Notes: generated by a model not told the origin, from the sequence alone. Shown: positions 35,912 through 45,314, numbered from the stretch's first letter. The stretch is DNA of 64,000 nt from Paludibacter sp. (GCA_028692715.1 JAQUWU010000008.1:1-64000), one strand, 5' to 3'. Made by a program: numbers and translations.

Positions 35912-36564
35912 TAGAACCTTACTCCTACTCTAAGATCGGCAAACTGAAAATGTAAGCGTTCTTTTACTCCCAACTTTGGAAAAGAGGCATAACTGTATTG
36001 AATTTTAGCAATGTATTTTACTTTAGATTTAGCATTAAAATTATAACCAAATTCAAACTGCGTTTGATGCCCCATAACACCTCCGGGTGTCCCGTTTACT
36101 TTTAATGTATTCAATAACAATCCATAACCCAAAAAAGGAACGCTCGACTTGTTTTCTGCCAATTCGTGCCTTACCGTCCAACCATAATTTAGTAAAGAAA
36201 TGTTTTTCGACAAATTATTATCAGCAAATACAACTGTATAGCCCATTGGCACAGAAAGATATACCGCTGGTCTTTTTTTATTTAAACCACTAAGTTGCCA
36301 GGCATAGTCGAACAAAAATCCATAACCATGTGTAGCTGAATTTCCCATCAAGGCATTTGCATTATCTATTACTGAAAAGATATTCCGATAACCCAGTTCA
36401 AAACTGTATTGTTTTGGGACCTTTGGTATATTGATGTATTTATGCAAACTATCGGTTTTATATAGTTTTGTTGAACCGGTTACAGCATCTGGTTTTTCCG
36501 GAAGTTCTGCAAACAGATTTAATGAAAGGGTTAACAATAGAAAAGCTATAATTATTTTTGGCAT
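35911..36564 (-). CDS. Outer-membrane beta-barrel protein, unknown function
   Basis: 217 residues. Signal peptide 1-18 (LLTLSLNLFA). The mature part alternates polar and hydrophobic residues with aromatic girdles and Gly/Tyr turns (YSFELGYRNIFSV, YGFLFDYAWQL, QTFEFGYNF, KYIAKIQYSYASF) and ends with an aromatic residue (DLRVGVRF), the pattern of a small outer-membrane barrel. I do not recognise a specific family; it is likely one of the lineage-specific porin-like or structural proteins of Bacteroidetes. It shares a terminator with the tRNA cluster on the other strand. Confidence 0.7.
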   Translation of the reverse strand: MPKIIIAFLLLTLSLNLFAELPEKPDAVTGSTKLYKTDSLHKYINIPKVPKQYSFELGYRNIFSVIDNANALMGNSATHGYGFLFDYAWQLSGLNKKRPAVYLSVPMGYTVVFADNNLSKNISLLNYGWTVRHELAENKSSVPFLGYGLLLNTLKVNGTPGGVMGHQTQFEFGYNFNAKSKVKYIAKIQYSYASFPKLGVKERLHFQFADLRVGVRF

Positions 36565-36679
36565 ATCTTTGTGGGGAAATTAAAAGATGAAAATAAAATT
36601 ATTATACAACAAAATGCAAGGATCAATAAATATCAACCCTAAAAAAACAAGTATTCAAACACAAATCTTTAAATAATAT

Positions 36680-37024
36680 TCAACAGAATGTTGGAGGAGG
36701 ACGTGAAAATAGTTCAAAATTAAACTTTTCGGTGAGTTTAAAATTTGATTCTTCAAAATATGAATGTAACCTTATTGTACTAAATATTTTTTCACTCTTA
36801 ATTTCCGGAGCTAAAGGACACGCTAGTACAAAATCGCTATAAAATACAGTAGTTGATATTGTACTATCATATTGATATTCATGTACAACTACAATTTCAT
36901 TCTTTATATCAATTGCATTTTTATCTAGCTGAACATTGGGAGCAATAAGGCAGAACAAATAGCCTATTACCATTAATATTTCAGGAATAAAAGTAGACAG
37001 CAATCCACAATTGAACATTTGCAT
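36680..37024 (-). CDS. Small membrane-anchored protein of unknown function
   Basis: 114 residues. One hydrophobic segment (about 8-30, LLSTFIPEILMVIGYLFCLIAPN) precedes an extracytoplasmic, charged domain. The end EKFNFELFSRPPPTFC has the aromatic and RPPP pattern often seen in small Bacteroidetes proteins of unknown role. It begins 31 nt downstream of the tRNA-Thr gene on the same strand and may share its transcript. No catalytic motif. Confidence 0.6.
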   Translation of the reverse strand: MQMFNCGLLSTFIPEILMVIGYLFCLIAPNVQLDKNAIDIKNEIVVVHEYQYDSTISTTVFYSDFVLACPLAPEIKSEKIFSTIRLHSYFEESNFKLTEKFNFELFSRPPPTFC

Positions 37025-37055
37025 ACAGAAAAGGAGAAAGTTGAAAATTTAAATG

Positions 37056-37128
37056 AGCCTCTCATGGGACTCGAACCCGCGACCTATTCATTACGAATGA
37101 ATTGCTCTACCAACTGAGCTAAAGAGGC
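37056..37128 (-). tRNA. tRNA-Thr (anticodon CGT)
   Basis: 73 nt on the minus strand: acceptor GCCTCTT/GAGAGGC (last pair T-G), D-arm AGCTCAGTTGGTAGAGC, anticodon stem ATTCA/TGAAT with loop TTCGTAA, T-arm CGGGTTCGAGTCCCA. CCA not encoded. Confidence 0.96.
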
Positions 37129-37161
37129 AAATAGTGTATTCTGTTTTTTTCAAAAGCGCTG

Positions 37162-37194
37162 CAAATATACATTTTTTTATTTTCCGAAATGCAA
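37162..37194 (-). promoter_or_regulatory. Promoter of tRNA-Thr
   Basis: Minus strand TATATTTG -7 box (37162-37169) with a TTG 22 nt upstream (37192-37194) or TTTCG at 16 nt. The tRNA begins 33 nt after the box. Confidence 0.6.
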
Positions 37195-37244
37195 TAAATT
37201 AAAATTTTATTATTAACATGACAAAAAAAAATGTAACTCGTAGA

Positions 37245-37295
37245 TTCAAAGCAAAAGTTAAGCCTACAAAATGCAGGCTTAACTTTTGCTTTGAA
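37245..37295. terminator. Perfect 21-bp hairpin
   Basis: 37245-37265 pairs without mismatch with 37275-37295 around the 9-nt loop ACAAAATGC. It follows the minus-strand gene ending at 37366 by 70 nt and precedes the tRNA-Thr promoter. On neither strand is it directly followed by a long T run, so termination is likely but not certain. Confidence 0.6.
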
Positions 37296-37365
37296 AAAAA
37301 TAATTTCAACAAAACTTTTCTGACAAAAAACATCGCTTACAATCTATATATGTGACATATAATTT

Positions 37366-37761
37366 TCAGAACCAGTTTTGGCTTTTTGTCTCAAGTATTC
37401 TTGTTATTGAGGGTTTTTTAAACAAAGAATCAAGAAATGTATTTAGAATTGATTTTGCAATTAGCCTTAAAATATCTCCCTTTAGTTGGTCAATTTCATC
37501 AATATTCATTCCGATACTTTCCAATTGCGGCAAACTAATTAATTCCCTTTTTGATTCCAAGAATTTCTCGAGCTCATAACAAGAAATCTTTCTTTCCTTT
37601 AGTTGAATTACCCAATTATCTATTTCATCTTTATTGAGTAAAATAACTTGCTGTGCATCATTTTTCAACGCACTACGGTATGCTATATCTGTATTCTGAC
37701 TTATTTGATTTAATTCATGATCAAAATACAAAAATATTTTTTTTAATTCGAGCTTTGACAT
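37366..37761 (-). CDS. Hypothetical helical protein
   Basis: 131 residues, predicted all-helical and charged (KLELKKIFLYFDHELNQISQN, KDEIDNWVIQLKERKISCYELEKFLESKREL). A C-terminal hydrophobic helix (GDILRLIAKSILNTFLDSLF) is amphipathic rather than transmembrane. No signal peptide and no motif that I recognise. It stands alone between the tRNA-Thr region and the divergent IMPACT-family gene. Confidence 0.55.
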   Translation of the reverse strand: MSKLELKKIFLYFDHELNQISQNTDIAYRSALKNDAQQVILLNKDEIDNWVIQLKERKISCYELEKFLESKRELISLPQLESIGMNIDEIDQLKGDILRLIAKSILNTFLDSLFKKPSITRILETKSQNWF

Positions 37762-37928
37762 AATAATAATTTTTTTTTACAAATCATTAAAAGAATAGTA
37801 CTCAACTTATTATTAATAACAAATTAAAATCGATAAGGTTTTCGATAAAAAGGAAAAAGTTTAATAAAACTTCTATTTTCAATAAATTCAAAAATCGTAT
37901 ATTTGTAAAAAAACAAATTTCATTGATA

Positions 37929-38525
37929 ATGTCTGATTCATTTAAAACAATTTCCACAACTTCAACCGGTATTTACAAAGAAAAAGGAAGTAAATTTATA
38001 TCTTTTGCTACGCCTGTAAATACGTCGGAAGAGGCTATTGAAATTGTAAAAAACTATCGAAAAGAATATTTTGATGCTCGTCATGTTTGTTTTGCATATA
38101 TGATTGGTTCGGAGCGAAATGATTTCAGGGCAAATGACGATGGAGAGCCTTCAGGCACAGCCGGTCGTCCTATTCTTGGTCAGATAAATTCATTTGAACT
38201 CACGAACATTCTGATTATTGTTGTCCGATATTTTGGTGGAGTATTACTGGGAACCGGTGGTTTAACCACAGCATATAAAGAAGCTGCATTGGATGCCATT
38301 CGGGAGGCAGAAATTATTGAAAAAACAGTAGATATTTTTTTGCATTTTAGTTTTGATTATTTAGTGATGAACGATGTTATGCGGCTGATAAAAAATGTCA
38401 CAGTACAAATTCTTGAACAAAACTTCGACAATCTCTGTGAGATGAAATTAAATATTCCAAAACAATATGCTGTAGAAATGATTCATCAATTAAATAAAAT
38501 TGAAGGTTTAAAAATACTTGATTGA
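37929..38525 (+). CDS. IMPACT/YigZ family protein (UPF0029)
   Basis: 198 residues. N-terminal UPF0029 domain with the signature GEPSGTAGRPILGQI and the preceding RHVCFAYMIG, followed by VVVRYFGGVLLGTGGLTTAYKEAA; the C-terminal ferredoxin-like DUF1949 domain occupies about 135-198. Relatives bind ribosomes or translation factors; the bacterial role is not settled. The frame extends to a TTG at 37923, but the ATG two codons later is the normal start. A TATATTTG -7 box lies at 37898-37905. About 100 nt upstream of an FAD dehydrogenase gene on the same strand. Confidence 0.9.
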   Translation: MSDSFKTISTTSTGIYKEKGSKFISFATPVNTSEEAIEIVKNYRKEYFDARHVCFAYMIGSERNDFRANDDGEPSGTAGRPILGQINSFELTNILIIVVRYFGGVLLGTGGLTTAYKEAALDAIREAEIIEKTVDIFLHFSFDYLVMNDVMRLIKNVTVQILEQNFDNLCEMKLNIPKQYAVEMIHQLNKIEGLKILD

Positions 38526-38594
38526 CAAATAATCAGTTTTTCTTAGCAAAAGTTCTAATTATTACAAATTTACTGCCGTAAGGTAGTTTTTGCT

Positions 38595-38602
38595 TATCTT
38601 TG
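38595..38602 (+). promoter_or_regulatory. -7 element before the FAD dehydrogenase gene
   Basis: TATCTTTG, 25 nt before the start codon; the upstream partner is weak (TTTACTG). Confidence 0.5.
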
Positions 38603-38627
38603 TCACTCCAAAACATTATTAGAATTC

Positions 38628-40193
38628 ATGTTAAAAGAGATACAACTTTCACTCACTCCGGAACAAGCCTCAAATAAGGTTTTGTTACCCAAATTTATTG
38701 CCGACAAACTGGAGATTTCACCACTACGAATCACTCGTATTCGTACGTTAAAAAAATCAATAGATTCAAGAGCATTTTTACCAAAAGTGAATGCCACATA
38801 CGAAGTTTATTGGGACGAAGAAGCCCCATTACTACAAAAAATCGAATTTGATTTTAAAATTGTAAATGATAAAACACCTGTATTAATTATTGGTGCAGGA
38901 CCTGCCGGACTTTTTGCTGCTTTAAAATTATTAGAATCCGGGTTAAAACCCATTATAATAGAACGAGGAAAAAATGCTCGTGAACGGAAACTTGATATTG
39001 CGCAGTTAAACAGAAATAAAGGTATTGATCCGGATTCAAATTATTGCTTTGGCGAAGGAGGTGCAGGCACATTTTCGGATGGCAAACTATATACCCGCTC
39101 AAAAAAGAAAGGAAATACAGACCGCATTTTAGAATTGTTTCATTATCACGGAGCTGCAGAAGAGATTCTGTATGAATCGCATCCTCATATTGGGTCTGAT
39201 AAGCTTCCATTGGTAATTGAAAACATTAGTAAAACAATTACTTCGCACGGAGGAGAAATACATTTCGGACAAAAACTCACGGAAATAATTATCGAAAACA
39301 ATGAAGTAAAAGGGTGTAAAACAGCAGATGGAAGCATTTTTAAAGCAAATTCATTAATTCTTGCAACAGGTCATTCTGCACACGACATATACGAAATGTT
39401 ATATAATCAGGGAGTCAGCATCGAGCCTAAAGGTTTTGCCATGGGTGTACGTGTAGAACACAAACAATCTTTTATCGATAGCATTCAATATCATTGTAAA
39501 ACCCGAAGTGAGTACTTACCGGCAGCGAGCTATAATCTTGTCGAGCAGGTAAACGATCGTGGTGTTTATTCTTTCTGTATGTGTCCGGGAGGACATATTG
39601 TTCCTGCTGGTAGCAATAAAAATGAAATTGTTGTAAACGGGATGTCTGCTTCTCTACGAAATTCACCTTATGCCAATTCGGGTATTGTTGTAGAAATACG
39701 ACCAGAAGATATTCCTGCTGAATTTAATGAATTTGGTCCTCTTGCCGGATTGAAATTTCAACAATCCGTTGAAAATCTTGCTTTAAAAAATAATGGCGGT
39801 CAGGGACAAAAAGCTCCGGCACAACGATTGGCCGATTTTGTAGATGGAAAACTCTCAGACGATTTACCCGAATGTTCTTATTTACCGGGTTTAATATCTT
39901 CACCAATACACTTTTGGCTCCCAGACATTATTTCTTCCCGTTTACGTGAAGGCTTTAAAAAATTCAATCGCAAAATGAGGGGCTTTGTGTCTTATGACGC
40001 TGTAGTGGTGGGTGTAGAAACCCGTTCGTCATCAGCAGTCAGAGTTCCACGAAATCCTGAAACAGGTCAACATCCTACGATAAAAGGACTATTCCCGGCA
40101 GGGGAAGGTTCAGGCTATTCAGGTGGTATTACATCGTCGGCTATCGATGGAGAAAACGCAGCTGTTTTTGTTGTAAAATCTGTGATTGGTTGA
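38628..40193 (+). CDS. Predicted FAD-dependent dehydrogenase (COG2509 family)
   Basis: 521 residues. A short N-terminal domain (1-85, with SPLRITRIRTLKKSIDSR) precedes a Rossmann FAD site IIGAGPAGLFAALKLLESG, followed by FGEGGAGTFSDGKLYTR and a second glycine-rich ATGHSAHDIYEML. The C-terminal GLFPAGEGSGYSGGITSSAIDGENAA completes the flavin fold. The family is widespread and uncharacterised; it resembles HI0933-like and BaiN-like flavoproteins. Cytosolic. The next gene, a pseudouridine synthase, is separated by 149 nt with a local tandem repeat. No substrate can be stated. Confidence 0.9.
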   Translation: MLKEIQLSLTPEQASNKVLLPKFIADKLEISPLRITRIRTLKKSIDSRAFLPKVNATYEVYWDEEAPLLQKIEFDFKIVNDKTPVLIIGAGPAGLFAALKLLESGLKPIIIERGKNARERKLDIAQLNRNKGIDPDSNYCFGEGGAGTFSDGKLYTRSKKKGNTDRILELFHYHGAAEEILYESHPHIGSDKLPLVIENISKTITSHGGEIHFGQKLTEIIIENNEVKGCKTADGSIFKANSLILATGHSAHDIYEMLYNQGVSIEPKGFAMGVRVEHKQSFIDSIQYHCKTRSEYLPAASYNLVEQVNDRGVYSFCMCPGGHIVPAGSNKNEIVVNGMSASLRNSPYANSGIVVEIRPEDIPAEFNEFGPLAGLKFQQSVENLALKNNGGQGQKAPAQRLADFVDGKLSDDLPECSYLPGLISSPIHFWLPDIISSRLREGFKKFNRKMRGFVSYDAVVVGVETRSSSAVRVPRNPETGQHPTIKGLFPAGEGSGYSGGITSSAIDGENAAVFVVKSVIG

Positions 40194-40253
40194 TTAGTAT
40201 ATAATATTAAGTATTTACAATTTAATAAGGAGCAGAGAAACAACACTTTACTT

Positions 40254-40337
40254 ATTTATTAATGCGACATTATTTTATTCTCATTACTTCATTAGCTCAA
40301 AATTTAAAATAACTTCATTAGCTCAAATATTAAAATC
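40254..40337. repeat. Dispersed 36-nt repeat copy 2 and adjoining 26-nt tandem duplication
   Basis: 40254-40289 matches 34293-34328 (33 of 36). Overlapping it, a 26-nt unit beginning ACTTCATTAGCTCAAA occurs twice in tandem (40286-40311, 40312-40337), ending 5 nt before the pseudouridine synthase start codon. Confidence 0.65.
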
Positions 40338-40342
40338 TTAAA

Positions 40343-41245
40343 ATGAAATATAAACCCAAAGCTACTCCGGCACCAAAAGAAACAAAACTAAAAGTCTACG
40401 AAAAAGTAGAGTTAATGACATTTTTGTTAGAAAAAATGGGTGGTATGAGTCGAAATTCAATAAAATCGCTTTTAGCTCACCGACAAATAATGGTGAACAA
40501 TAAAATATCCACACAATTTAATCTCGAATTAAATCCGAACGACATTGTAAATGTAGTAAGTGGACGTGGTACCATTGAACTCAACCATCCAAAGTTAAAA
40601 ATAATTTTTGAAGATGCCTATTTAATCGTTGTAGAAAAAAAAGAAGGATTATTGACTGTAAGTACAGGAAATAGTGACGAAACAACAGCATTTTCCATTT
40701 TGAAAAATCATGTAAAAAAAGGTTCTCCTCAAAATCACATCTATGTGGTTCACAGGCTCGACCGTGAAACTTCGGGAGTTATTATGTTTGCCAAAAGCAA
40801 AGAGGTTCAATTAATTTTGCAAGAAAACTGGCATCGGATTATTACACGCCGAGTTTATGTTGCATTGGTAGAAGGCAAAGTTGAAAAAGAACAAGATACC
40901 ATAGTTAGCTGGTTAACTGAAAACGATAAATCTTTAAAAATTCATTCAAGTTCAACCGATAATGGTGGACAACAAGCTATTACTCATTATCGTACAATAA
41001 AATCAAACGATCAATTTTCCCTTTTAGAAATAGAACTTGAAACTGGACGAAAAAATCAAATCCGGGTTCACATGCAGGGTATTGGTCATCCTGTTGCCGG
41101 CGACAAAAAGTATGGTGCAGCACTATCTCCAATCGGGAGACTCGGCTTACATGCTAGATTATTAGCATTCTATCATCCAATTAGTACGGAAGTTGTAAGC
41201 TTCGAAACAGCTGTGCCCAGAAATTTCCTGAGCATTTTTCATTAA
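40343..41245 (+). CDS. RluA-family 23S/tRNA pseudouridine synthase
   Basis: 300 residues. N-terminal S4 RNA-binding domain (about 22-70: LLEKMGGMSRNSIKSLLAHRQIMVNN). The catalytic domain contains VVHRLDRETSGVIMFAKS, where the Asp of HRLDRETSG is the nucleophile, then RRVYVALVEG and TGRKNQIRVHMQGIGHPVAGDKKYG. This is the RluA/RluC/RluD group; the target uridine cannot be predicted. Cytosolic. The upstream tandem duplication sits where the ribosome-binding site would be expected. Confidence 0.93.
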   Translation: MKYKPKATPAPKETKLKVYEKVELMTFLLEKMGGMSRNSIKSLLAHRQIMVNNKISTQFNLELNPNDIVNVVSGRGTIELNHPKLKIIFEDAYLIVVEKKEGLLTVSTGNSDETTAFSILKNHVKKGSPQNHIYVVHRLDRETSGVIMFAKSKEVQLILQENWHRIITRRVYVALVEGKVEKEQDTIVSWLTENDKSLKIHSSSTDNGGQQAITHYRTIKSNDQFSLLEIELETGRKNQIRVHMQGIGHPVAGDKKYGAALSPIGRLGLHARLLAFYHPISTEVVSFETAVPRNFLSIFH

Positions 41246-41316
41246 ACTATAAATGGTTACAAAAAATGGCTGCAAAAACTATTTTTACATCCATTTTTTA
41301 TATAACATAGTTTAAC

Positions 41317-41324
41317 TATATTTG
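41317..41324 (+). promoter_or_regulatory. -7 element before the broken PIG-L gene
   Basis: TATATTTG, about 200 nt upstream of the ATG at 41527, with TTTT 19 nt upstream but no TTTG. Confidence 0.4.
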
Positions 41325-41526
41325 CACTTTAATTTTTGACAAAAACACGCTTGCATATTAAACAATCATCAAAGTTAATTTGTTATAAAACATATATATA
41401 GGAGCAATAAAAGCAAGGAATCAAAGTTATAATAAATAAAGACTTATTTTATTTTTTTGGCATTGTAATTGTTGCATATATAATACAAAGAAAAGTTGTT
41501 TAAGAAATATTTTAAGGTATAATAAG

Positions 41527-42726
41527 ATGGAAAATAAAGAATCTAAATCTGTTGCAATAATCGTAACACACCCCGATGAAGAAACATTGTGGGCCGGTGG
41601 TACAATTTTAAGCCACCCGTAATGGAATTGTTTTGTTGTTTGTTTGAGCAATGCTAACAATCGTGAATTATCAGCCCGCTTTTATAATGCTCTAAAGTTA
41701 CTAAAAGCTGAAGGTGTTATGGGTAATTTAAAACACATTACGATAAATAGTCAAAAAGATAAAAACGAATTGGAACGAACAATAATACAATTGTTACCCA
41801 ATACACATTTTGATATAATAATATCTCACAATTCATTTGGCGAAAACACAGAAAATAAGATACAAGAATCGGTAAACGAAAGCATTATAAAACTTATGCA
41901 TGAAGAATATATTTCGGCCGATGAATTGTGGACTTTTGCTTCTGAAGATGGAGATATGAAATATTATCCTAATAGTACTGAGCAACCAGAAGTATTACAG
42001 CGTCTGTCAAAAAGAGTTTGGGCTCAAAAGAATAAAATAATGACGCGAATTTTCGGATTTAATGAAAACAGCAAGGAAGCAAGAAATGTCCCATTGACTG
42101 AAGCATTTTGGAAATACAACGAATCAATTCATCCAAAAAAATCAGCGAGACAATTTGGTTATAATTTAAATATCTTTCGTTCTCCAAACATAGAGGCATT
42201 AAAATTTCTATATCACAAAAGCATTGCCTATGTATACGATCAGAATTATTGGAAAATTGATGATACAACAGAGAACCCTGAAATTATTGATGTTGAAGTA
42301 GACAACAAGAAGAGATATTCCTATAAAAATATTGGAAAAGAATTAAATATCTTCAAATCAAGTAGTATTGAAAATTTAAAATCACTTTATTATAAAAGTA
42401 TTAGTTTCTTATTTGATAGAGACTCGTGGAGAAGCGAAACTTACGAACGGGAATTTTCGTTTACAGACATTGATGTAAAATACATCAAAAGAAGAATTCG
42501 TAGAAATGGCGATGAGTTAAAGATTTTCAGAAATTCAAGTATCGAAAATTTAAAATCACTTTATTCAAAGAGTTTGGGATTTGTTTTTGACCATAACAAA
42601 GCAGAAACAGATAAAACACTTAATATGGATGAAAACAATACAACTCTAAATTCAGAAGATCTTTTCATGCCAACCACAATTGAGAACTTGAAAAGTAGAT
42701 ACTATTTTAAAAGGTCTGAATCGTAA
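41527..42726 (+). pseudogene. Broken PIG-L-like deacetylase with C-terminal tandem repeats
   Basis: From the ATG at 41527, 31 codons read SVAIIVTHPDEETLWAGGTILSHP, a clear PIG-L/LmbE start, and end at TAA (41620-41622). The same frame continues to 42726 without other interruption: after the stop, WNCFVVCLS, then LLKAEGVMGNL, HFDIIISHNSFGEN and ISADELWTFASEDG are all family landmarks. Active-site residues are altered: HPDE instead of HPDD, and the HxxH after GEYT is replaced (GENTENKIQES). The last 190 residues hold three 33-residue repeats (42157, 42334, 42508; core SIENLKSLYYKSI) and a fourth partial one (42658). Nonsense mutation, decay or sequencing error are possible. Confidence 0.82.
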
Positions 42727-42768
42727 GCAAACCCTCCTATACAAAAATAGTAATTCGGGAATAACACA

Positions 42769-42807
42769 TAAAAAAGGCTTTGCAATTAAAATGCAAAGCC
42801 TTTTTTA
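42769..42807. terminator. Bidirectional terminator, PIG-L pseudogene / trpB
   Basis: AAAAAAGGCTTTGCA (42770-42784) pairs with TGCAAAGCCTTTTTT (42792-42806), loop of 7 nt, between convergent genes. Confidence 0.9.
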
Positions 42808-42815
42808 TATAAAAT

Positions 42816-44027
42816 TTATTTTCTATTTTCGGGTAATCCGTAGGTATCCACAACAAAGTCAATATCTTTATCTCCTCTTCCACTTAAGTTGACTAATATA
42901 GAAGATTGTGGATTTTCTTTTGCCAGTTTAATCGCATAAGCCACAGCGTGAGCACTTTCTAATGCAGGAATAATTCCTTCTAAACGGCTCAATTCATAAA
43001 AAGCATCAATTGCTTCTTCATCATTAATAGTGTCGTAATTGACTTTTTTCAAGTCTTTTAGCATACTGTGTTCAGGTCCAACTCCTGGATAATCCAATCC
43101 ACTGGCCACTGAATAAACAGGACTTGGTTCTCCTTTTTCATCTTGCAATAAATAACATTTAAAACCGTGAATAATTCCCGGAGTTCCTTTTGTCATTGTA
43201 GCAGCATGATCCCCTAATTTCAGCGATCTTCCTCCAGGTTCTACACCATATAATTGACATTCAGAGTCATCCAAAAAAGCGGTAAAGATTCCCATTGCAT
43301 TACTACCTCCACCAACACAAGCAACCACTTTATCTGGAAGTTCGCCGGTCATTTCAAAAAATTGCTCTTTTGCTTCGATACCAACAACACGTTGAAAATC
43401 GCGAACCATCATGGGGAAAGGATGTGGTCCTACAACAGAACCAATACAATAGATTGAATTAACCGGATCCTTCAGATAAGCTTCAAAGGCAGAATCAACA
43501 GCTTCTTTCAGCGTTTTTAAACCATGAGTAACAGGAATAACTTTTGCACCCAGTATTTCCATACGGACTACGTTAGGGTGTTCTTTTGCTATATCCACTT
43601 CGCCCATATGAATTTCACATTCCAATCCAAAATAAGCTGCTGCTGTTGCCAAAGCTACTCCATGTTGACCAGCTCCTGTTTCTGCAATTAATTTCTTTTT
43701 GCCTAAGTGCTTTGCTAATAAAGCTTCACCCATACAATGGTTCAGTTTATGCGCACCCGTATGATTTAAATCTTCTCTTTTCAAATAAATTCTTCCACCA
43801 TATTTTTCTGATAAACGATTACAGAAATAAACGGGAGTTGGTCTGCCCTGATAATGTTTTCTGATACTTCGAAGTTCAGATATAAAATTATGCGATTTGC
43901 TTATAGAATAATAAGCATCTGTAATTTTTTTCATTTCCACTTCAAGAACAGGAGGAATAAATGCTCCGCCATATTCTTTAAAAAATCCATCTTTGTCAGG
44001 GAATTCTTTAAAATAATTGTCAGCCAT
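42816..44027 (-). CDS. trpB: Tryptophan synthase beta subunit
   Basis: PLP enzyme joining indole and serine to form tryptophan. 403 residues from the ATG at 44027. The frame is open further upstream to 44171, but that part encodes an unrelated hydrophobic stretch and lies beyond the promoter. PLP Lys93 is in HTGAHKLNH, the catalytic Glu in [11 protein letters not shown], the phosphate cradle in GGGSNAMG, and the C-terminal LSGRGDKD fits TrpB1. Unlike the usual Bacteroidetes trp operon (trpB-E-G-D-C-F-A) it stands alone: the next gene upstream is divergent and a terminator follows directly. It may be a second copy or an indole-salvage enzyme. Confidence 0.94.
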   Translation of the reverse strand: MADNYFKEFPDKDGFFKEYGGAFIPPVLEVEMKKITDAYYSISKSHNFISELRSIRKHYQGRPTPVYFCNRLSEKYGGRIYLKREDLNHTGAHKLNHCMGEALLAKHLGKKKLIAETGAGQHGVALATAAAYFGLECEIHMGEVDIAKEHPNVVRMEILGAKVIPVTHGLKTLKEAVDSAFEAYLKDPVNSIYCIGSVVGPHPFPMMVRDFQRVVGIEAKEQFFEMTGELPDKVVACVGGGSNAMGIFTAFLDDSECQLYGVEPGGRSLKLGDHAATMTKGTPGIIHGFKCYLLQDEKGEPSPVYSVASGLDYPGVGPEHSMLKDLKKVNYDTINDEEAIDAFYELSRLEGIIPALESAHAVAYAIKLAKENPQSSILVNLSGRGDKDIDFVVDTYGLPENRK

Positions 44028-44055
44028 AATTTTTTTCTTTTTATAATTTGTAATG

Positions 44056-44089
44056 CAAATACTATATTTTCTACTAATTTCACGCAAAA
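44056..44089 (-). promoter_or_regulatory. Promoter of trpB
   Basis: Minus strand: TTTTG (44085-44089), 21 nt, then AGTATTTG (44056-44063), one mismatch from TAnnTTTG in the first positions. It lies downstream of the frame's upstream extension and supports the 44027 start. Confidence 0.55.
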
Positions 44090-44244
44090 GCACAAAAAGA
44101 GATGACAAAAATAGTAAAAAAATTGAATAAAGCTTATAGAGTATCACATTGAAAATAGCCTCAGGTAACAAACTTTTTAATAAATCAAAAAATGTATTCT
44201 ATATTTTAGATAAATTGCTATTTTTGTATTAAATATTTAAGAAT

Positions 44245-44979
44245 ATGGAAAGAATTTTATCATACCCACTATCAATTTTGGCCTATATCTGGTTTTTGTT
44301 TTTTATATGCCTGTTTCAGCCCATTCAGTGGGTTTGTTTTCATGTCTTTGGCTATGAAGCTCATAAAAAAAGTGCTGACATATTTATTTTTTTTCTAAAA
44401 TACACACTGAGTTTTACGTTTTCATCAATGACCTGCAAAAACAGAGAATTGATTCCCGATGGAAAACCTCTTATTTTTGTAGCGAATCATCAGGGAACAT
44501 TTGATATTATTGGTATGGCCTGGTTTTTACGCAAATACCATCTAAAATATGTTAGTAAAATTGAGTTGGGTAAAAATATTCCCAGCATTTCGTTTAATCT
44601 AAAACATAGCGGCTCTGTATTGATTGATCGAAAAAACCCGAGACAAGCTTTACCAATGTTAAAACAAATGGGAGAATACATTCAAAAATATCATCGGTCA
44701 GTAGCTATATATCCCGAAGGAACCCGAACAAGAAATGGCAAGCCAAAACCATTTGCAGAAAGTGGACTTAAGATTCTTTGTAAATATGCTCCTGATGCTT
44801 ATGTAGTACCTCTTACCATTAATAATTCATGGAAAGTATTCAAATTTGGAAATTTCCCAATGGGACTGGGTAATAAACTAACTTTCACCATACACCCACC
44901 AATTGCTGTTGCCGATAAAGATTTTGCTACTTTATTTGAACAAACAGAAAAAACAATAGTGGATGCCATAATTAAATAA
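44245..44979 (+). CDS. plsC: 1-acyl-sn-glycerol-3-phosphate acyltransferase
   Basis: Makes phosphatidic acid from lysophosphatidic acid at the inner membrane. 244 residues with an N-terminal membrane segment (about 8-30, LSILAYIWFLFFICLFQPIQWVCF). The acyltransferase block I is NHQGTFD (H-x4-D, usual NHxSxxD), block II VLIDRKNPR, block III YPEGTRTRNGKPKPF and block IV VVPLTINNSWKVF. A TATTTTTG -7 box is at 44219-44226. It is divergent from trpB. Several PlsC paralogues are common in this phylum, so a preference for other lysolipids is possible. Confidence 0.92.
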   Translation: MERILSYPLSILAYIWFLFFICLFQPIQWVCFHVFGYEAHKKSADIFIFFLKYTLSFTFSSMTCKNRELIPDGKPLIFVANHQGTFDIIGMAWFLRKYHLKYVSKIELGKNIPSISFNLKHSGSVLIDRKNPRQALPMLKQMGEYIQKYHRSVAIYPEGTRTRNGKPKPFAESGLKILCKYAPDAYVVPLTINNSWKVFKFGNFPMGLGNKLTFTIHPPIAVADKDFATLFEQTEKTIVDAIIK

Positions 44980-45314
44980 AAAAAATAAATGCATTTATAT
45001 ATGAATCTTTACTGATAATCATCAGAATACTTACTCTTCAAAATGATACCACTATGAGAGTTACATAAGTCAAAGTGAAAAACGATAAAATGAACAAAAT
45101 GTTTTTAATTTATCGTAAAACAACAGTAGCCCAACTTGTATATTAAGGACAGTTGATAGGAAATGAAACCGATAAGATACTTCTCAAAAAAAAAAACGGA
45201 ATAGATTTAATTTGAGTATTTTGAACAAAACACTTATCAGGTGGAAAACGATAAAGAAACAAAAACCGTAAAATTAGCGAGCTCAAAATTAAATATAACA
45301 CTTATTATTATATT
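44980..45314. other. Gene-free stretch with remnant coding-like sequence
   Basis: An ATG at 45090 opens MNKMFLIYRKTTVAQLVY, then a TAA (45144). The same frame reads on as GQLIGNETDKILLKKKNGIDLI to a TGA (45213), next to an 11-A run. A +1 frame then gives FEYFEQNTYQVENDKETKTVK. This looks like a decayed gene but I recognise no family. Confidence 0.3.

Noticed and set aside
42816..44171. Longer trpB reading frame starting at 44171
   Set aside because: The extra 48 residues are hydrophobic and unlike TrpB; promoter boxes at 44056-44089 lie inside the extension, and MADNYFKEF is the normal start.
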